From the NCBI GenBank assembly GCA_035517115.1, contig DATIZL010000099.1, positions 1 to 6,326 of the forward strand: a DNA stretch of 6,326 bases, given 5' to 3'. The DNA comes from Hyphomicrobium_A sp035517115 (GTDB lineage: Bacteria > Pseudomonadota > Alphaproteobacteria > Rhizobiales > Hyphomicrobiaceae). Shown here one piece after another: positions 5,198 through 6,326 of this stretch. The position numbers were made by a program, and so were the translations under genes. Below the pieces are notes generated by a model. The model was not told the DNA's origin and did no database searches. It saw only the letters and a program-made list of their open reading frames with translations. The number at the start of each line of letters is the position of its first letter. Positions within the stretch are counted from its first letter, which is position 1.

Positions 5198-5749
5198 ATG
5201 GAATCCGACCTCGAAAGTGCAGCCTGGAAGGGTGAGTCCTCGGCGCGCCCCGCCACGCCGCTCTGGGTTTGGCTCGTTGTGCTGGCACTCGGTGCGCTCA
5301 CGATCTATGCCGGCTACGAAGCGCTCGACCGCGACAGGCTCTATAGGGAGGCCGAGAATGCACGCGCGGCCCTGGCGCGGGACAAGGATCGCTTGCAGGC
5401 GAACACTAACGATCTCAACCGCCAGCTCGAGGACGCCAACCGGCGCAACGAGGCGACAGAAGCCGCGCTCAAGCAATCGCGTGCCGATACAGCGGCGGCC
5501 TCCGCGCAGATCAACGACCTGCAGGGGCAGGTGACGAAACTGCAGGGACAGGTGACCGACCTGCAGGGCGCGGCAGCCGCGGCGGAGGCCAGTGCAAAGC
5601 AGGCGGCAGCGCCGCTTCAGAGAGAGGTCGATAGCCTCAAGGCCGAGCTTGCGGAGACGCAGAAAAGGCTTGCAGCCGCGCTCGCCGATCTCGCGGCCAA
5701 ACAACAGAGTCCGGGCGCACCGGCTGGCACCCCAGCGCCTTCACCCTGA
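5198..5749 (+). CDS. Single-pass membrane protein with a long coiled coil, function unknown
   Basis: This 183-residue protein has a short cytoplasmic-type N-terminus (1-20), one membrane segment (PLWVWLVVLALGALTIYAGY, 21-40), then a long helix rich in Glu, Lys, Gln and Ala (about 44-169) with heptad spacing, and a Pro/Ala/Gly tail (171-183). With the N-terminus inside, the coiled coil would lie in the periplasm. I chose the ATG at 5198 because GGGGAGA lies eight bases upstream. An in-frame ATG at 5141 would add 19 residues with no good ribosome site. Residues 108-124 contain a seven-residue repeat (LQGQVT-K/D) encoded by a 21-bp DNA repeat. I recognise no named family, and low-complexity helices like this give misleading matches. 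It starts 174 bp after the ABC transporter gene on the same strand, so the two may be co-transcribed. It ends 15 bp before the stop of the convergent peptidoglycan-binding gene. Confidence 0.8.
   Translation: MESDLESAAWKGESSARPATPLWVWLVVLALGALTIYAGYEALDRDRLYREAENARAALARDKDRLQANTNDLNRQLEDANRRNEATEAALKQSRADTAAASAQINDLQGQVTKLQGQVTDLQGAAAAAEASAKQAAAPLQREVDSLKAELAETQKRLAAALADLAAKQQSPGAPAGTPAPSP
5519..5568 (+). repeat. 21-bp tandem repeat inside the coiled-coil gene
   Basis: Copies lie at 5519-5539 and 5540-5560, with a third that matches for eight bases from 5561. Each starts CTGCAGGG and encodes the heptad LQGQVT plus Lys or Asp. The repeat unit of seven codons equals one coiled-coil heptad, so copy-number change would lengthen the coil without breaking its register. 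Confidence 0.8.
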
Positions 5750-5764
5750 GGGTGAGCGACGCGT

Positions 5765-6326
5765 CTACTTATTCGTCAGCTTGAGCTCGATGCGGCGGTT
5801 GCGCTGCAGGCTTTGCTCGTCCTTACCCAGCTCCAACGGCTGGAACTCACCGTGCCCGGCGGCCACGAGGCGCTCCGGCGAAACGCCGCGCTTGATGAGA
5901 TAGCGGACGACGGCGATCGCGCGCGCGGTCGACAGCTCCCAGTTGGATGGGAAGGTCGGGCTGGAGATCGGGCGGATGTCGGTGTGCCCGTCGACCTGCA
6001 GGGCCCAATCGATCTCCTTGGGTATCTGCCGTTCAAGCTCGATGATGGCGGATGCGAGCTGGTCCATCGCTGCGAGGCCTTCGGGCGTGAGCTGGTCGGA
6101 GCCTGAGGGGAACAGCACCTCGGACTCAAACACGAAACGGTCGCCGACGACGCGGATGTCCTTGCGGTTCTTCAGCAGCTCGCGTAGGCGCCCGAAGAAG
6201 TCCGAGCGGTAGCGCTGCAGCTCCTGCACCTGGCGGGCAAGCGCAGCATTGAGGCGGGCGCCCAAGTCCTTGATGCGCGACTGGCTCTCCTGATCCTTCT
6301 TTTCGGAAGCTTCCAGCGCGTCGTTC
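5765..6326 (-). CDS. OmpA/MotB-like peptidoglycan-binding protein, C-terminal part (runs off the right edge)
   Basis: The visible 186 residues begin mid-gene: the frame is open from the window edge, so the N-terminus is outside. Residues 1-50 form a charged helix (NDALEASEKKDQESQ and onward). The C-terminal domain, about 60-185, is OmpA-like: FESEVLFPSGSDQLTPEG (66-83), VDGHTDIRP (111-119), NWELSTARAIAVVRYL (128-143), AAGHGEFQP (155-163) and NRRIEL (176-181). Asp116 of GHTD and Arg135 of LSTARA match the pair that holds diaminopimelate of peptidoglycan in OmpA-family proteins. In related alphaproteobacteria such proteins usually carry an N-terminal membrane anchor and sit beside a MotA/TolQ/ExbB-like gene; both would lie beyond the right edge, which is inference. 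The protein probably links the inner membrane to the cell wall rather than being an outer membrane barrel. It is convergent with the coiled-coil gene. Confidence 0.92.
   Translation of the reverse strand, partial: NDALEASEKKDQESQSRIKDLGARLNAALARQVQELQRYRSDFFGRLRELLKNRKDIRVVGDRFVFESEVLFPSGSDQLTPEGLAAMDQLASAIIELERQIPKEIDWALQVDGHTDIRPISSPTFPSNWELSTARAIAVVRYLIKRGVSPERLVAAGHGEFQPLELGKDEQSLQRNRRIELKLTNK

Noticed and set aside
5072..5704. Minus-strand open frame of 210 codons opposite the coiled-coil gene
   Set aside because: Antisense to a gene with a good ribosome site, a membrane segment and heptads; no domain seen and no ribosome site of its own that I could support.
5741..5755. Palindrome TCACCCTGAGGGTGA at the end of the coiled-coil gene as a terminator
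   Set aside because: The usable stem is about 5 bp and no T run follows on either strand.

Overview
The window looks like a chromosomal core region of a GC-rich alphaproteobacterium, most likely of the order Hyphomicrobiales (Rhizobiales). This rests on the gene set: an RcdA/DUF1465 protein, a DUF1192 protein, a cysteine-free bL31, an MsbA-related half-transporter and an OmpA/MotB-type peptidoglycan-binding protein with a long coiled-coil lead. RcdA and DUF1192 proteins are, as far as I know, largely alphaproteobacterial. The genus cannot be fixed from sequence reading alone.

Layout from left to right. (1) 1-326, minus: the 5' part of a small exported protein of unknown function, running off the left edge. 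(2) 452-1450, minus: a zinc-free NAD(P)H:quinone oxidoreductase of the PIG3 type. (3) 1597-1785, plus: a 62-residue DUF1192 protein, divergent from the oxidoreductase across 146 bp that contain an inverted repeat. (4) 1786-2139: a 354-bp gap with a direct repeat, a CtrA-like box and a run of hairpins ending in a strong intrinsic terminator. (5) 2140-2682, plus: RcdA, an adaptor for ClpXP degradation of the cell-cycle regulator CtrA. (6) 2775-2999, minus: ribosomal protein bL31 (rpmE), convergent with rcdA over a shared bidirectional terminator and preceded by a recognisable promoter. (7) 3185-5023, plus: an ABC half-transporter with fused membrane and ATPase domains. (8) 5198-5749, plus: a single-pass membrane protein with a long coiled coil. 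(9) 5765-6326, minus: the C-terminal part of an OmpA/MotB-like protein, running off the right edge.

Most genes are separate transcription units: orientations alternate, and every intergenic gap is over 90 bp except the 15 bp between the last two convergent genes. Common themes are the cell envelope (ABC exporter, coiled-coil membrane protein, peptidoglycan-binding protein, exported unknown) and growth or cell-cycle control (rcdA, rpmE). I see no mobile element, CRISPR array, tRNA, rRNA or phage gene, and no clear sign of recent transfer.

I found no obvious new multi-gene system. The best lead is the non-coding stretch between the DUF1192 gene and rcdA. A TTAA-N7-TTAG box resembling a CtrA site sits just before about 105 nt of successive hairpins ending in a 9-bp terminator stem and seven T residues. 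It could encode a small RNA, or be a conditional leader of rcdA. If CtrA does bind there, a product that helps destroy CtrA would lie downstream of a CtrA-controlled element.
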